Assembly (NCBI RefSeq): GCF_901933205.1
Contig: NC_044572.1
Location: 110,806,965-110,870,964 of the forward strand
Direction: 5' to 3'
Source: Camarhynchus parvulus
Lineage: Eukaryota > Chordata > Aves > Passeriformes > Thraupidae
Length of the DNA: 64,000 nucleotides
In this document: in pieces, positions 63,801 through 64,000 of the stretch
How the letters are laid out: every line of letters starts with the position of its first letter
Position numbering within the stretch: the stretch's first letter is position 1
Position numbers and translations under genes: made by a program
Notes under the pieces: generated by a model
The model's input: only the letters and a program-made list of their open reading frames with translations
Database searches by the model: none
Told to the model about the DNA's origin: nothing

Positions 63801-64000
63801 CATTTTTGGAAGAGATGGATAGTTGAAAATAAAGGTATTTCTGGTCTGTTAAATCAACTTAATTTTTTTCCCCTGTGGCATCTATTACTTATTATTACCA
63901 CAAGTATTTCAAACCAGCAGTGTTTGAGGTCACCATTCCGTAAAAAGTTAAGGCAGAACCTTGGTTGTTGTGTAGCTAGGAAAAGTGTCAGAAACTGACT
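60881..64000. other. Gene-free right end of the window
   Basis: No supported exon, RNA gene or transposon. It contains a perfect short hairpin at 61,897-61,921 (11-bp stem, 3-base loop). Open frames are short and unremarkable. The sequence continues beyond the window without a visible boundary. Confidence 0.5.
61897..61921. repeat. Perfect short inverted repeat
   Basis: TTTTATTAGCA, loop ACC, TGCTAATAAAA. AT-rich and without flanking structure. Confidence 0.7.

Noticed and set aside
1..64000. Search for CRISPR arrays, operons, phage, toxin-antitoxin or other bacterial systems
   Set aside because: The window is vertebrate DNA: LINE and LTR remnants, a CpG island, splice-like signals and no dense gene packing.
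1..64000. tRNA, rRNA or snRNA genes
   Set aside because: No A/B-box cloverleaf or conserved rRNA/snRNA segment was recognised by eye; a covariance-model scan would be the proper test.

Overview
The window is nuclear DNA from a bird, quite possibly a songbird. It is AT-rich and intron-poor in recognisable exons, with long gene-free stretches. It carries 3' ends of CR1 LINEs, including the avian CR1 tail ending in ATTCTATG-type repeats, and several avian-style endogenous retrovirus LTRs. One of these LTRs opens with TGTCCTGGTTTTGGCTGGGA, the start of a common bird ERVL-type LTR. No prokaryotic gene organisation, rRNA, tRNA or CRISPR array is visible. Almost all open frames are short chance ORFs or lie inside repeats.

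Layout. Positions 1-19,160 are AT-rich and hold a nested pair of LTRs (1130-1973), a large LTR with an internal 33-bp tandem repeat (about 16,645-17,704), some conserved-looking non-coding blocks and a few exon-like islands. Positions 19,160-21,345 form a strong CpG island of about 2 kb. It has GC boxes, a G-quadruplex-capable run, no TATA box, three short upstream ORFs in series and splice-donor-like ends on the + strand. This is almost certainly a promoter and first exon, and I could not name the gene. Positions 21,345-64,000 are AT-rich and probably the first intron or introns of that gene (inference). They contain a solo LTR with a clean 6-bp target duplication (30,707-31,015), CR1 fragments (42,604-42,915; 57,155-57,884; 60,232-60,395) and another LTR (about 45,424-45,870).

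The best candidates for unannotated gene content are on the + strand downstream of the CpG island. One is an 81-nt exon-like block at 33,245-33,325 with strong splice sites, open in phase 2-2. The other is an exon-like block starting at 40,391. It reads as one protein frame of about 110 codons broken only by two closely spaced TGA codons, each one C-to-T change from CGA, so it may be a terminal exon or a decayed coding sequence. Neither could be assigned to a family by eye. I saw no operon-like or defence-like system. The main interest is a developmental-gene-style landscape (CpG promoter, gene-poor flanks, candidate conserved elements) with retroviral LTRs inserted. Exon, intron and conservation calls need RNA-seq and alignment; LTR and CR1 calls rest on sequence features and remembered family consensus.
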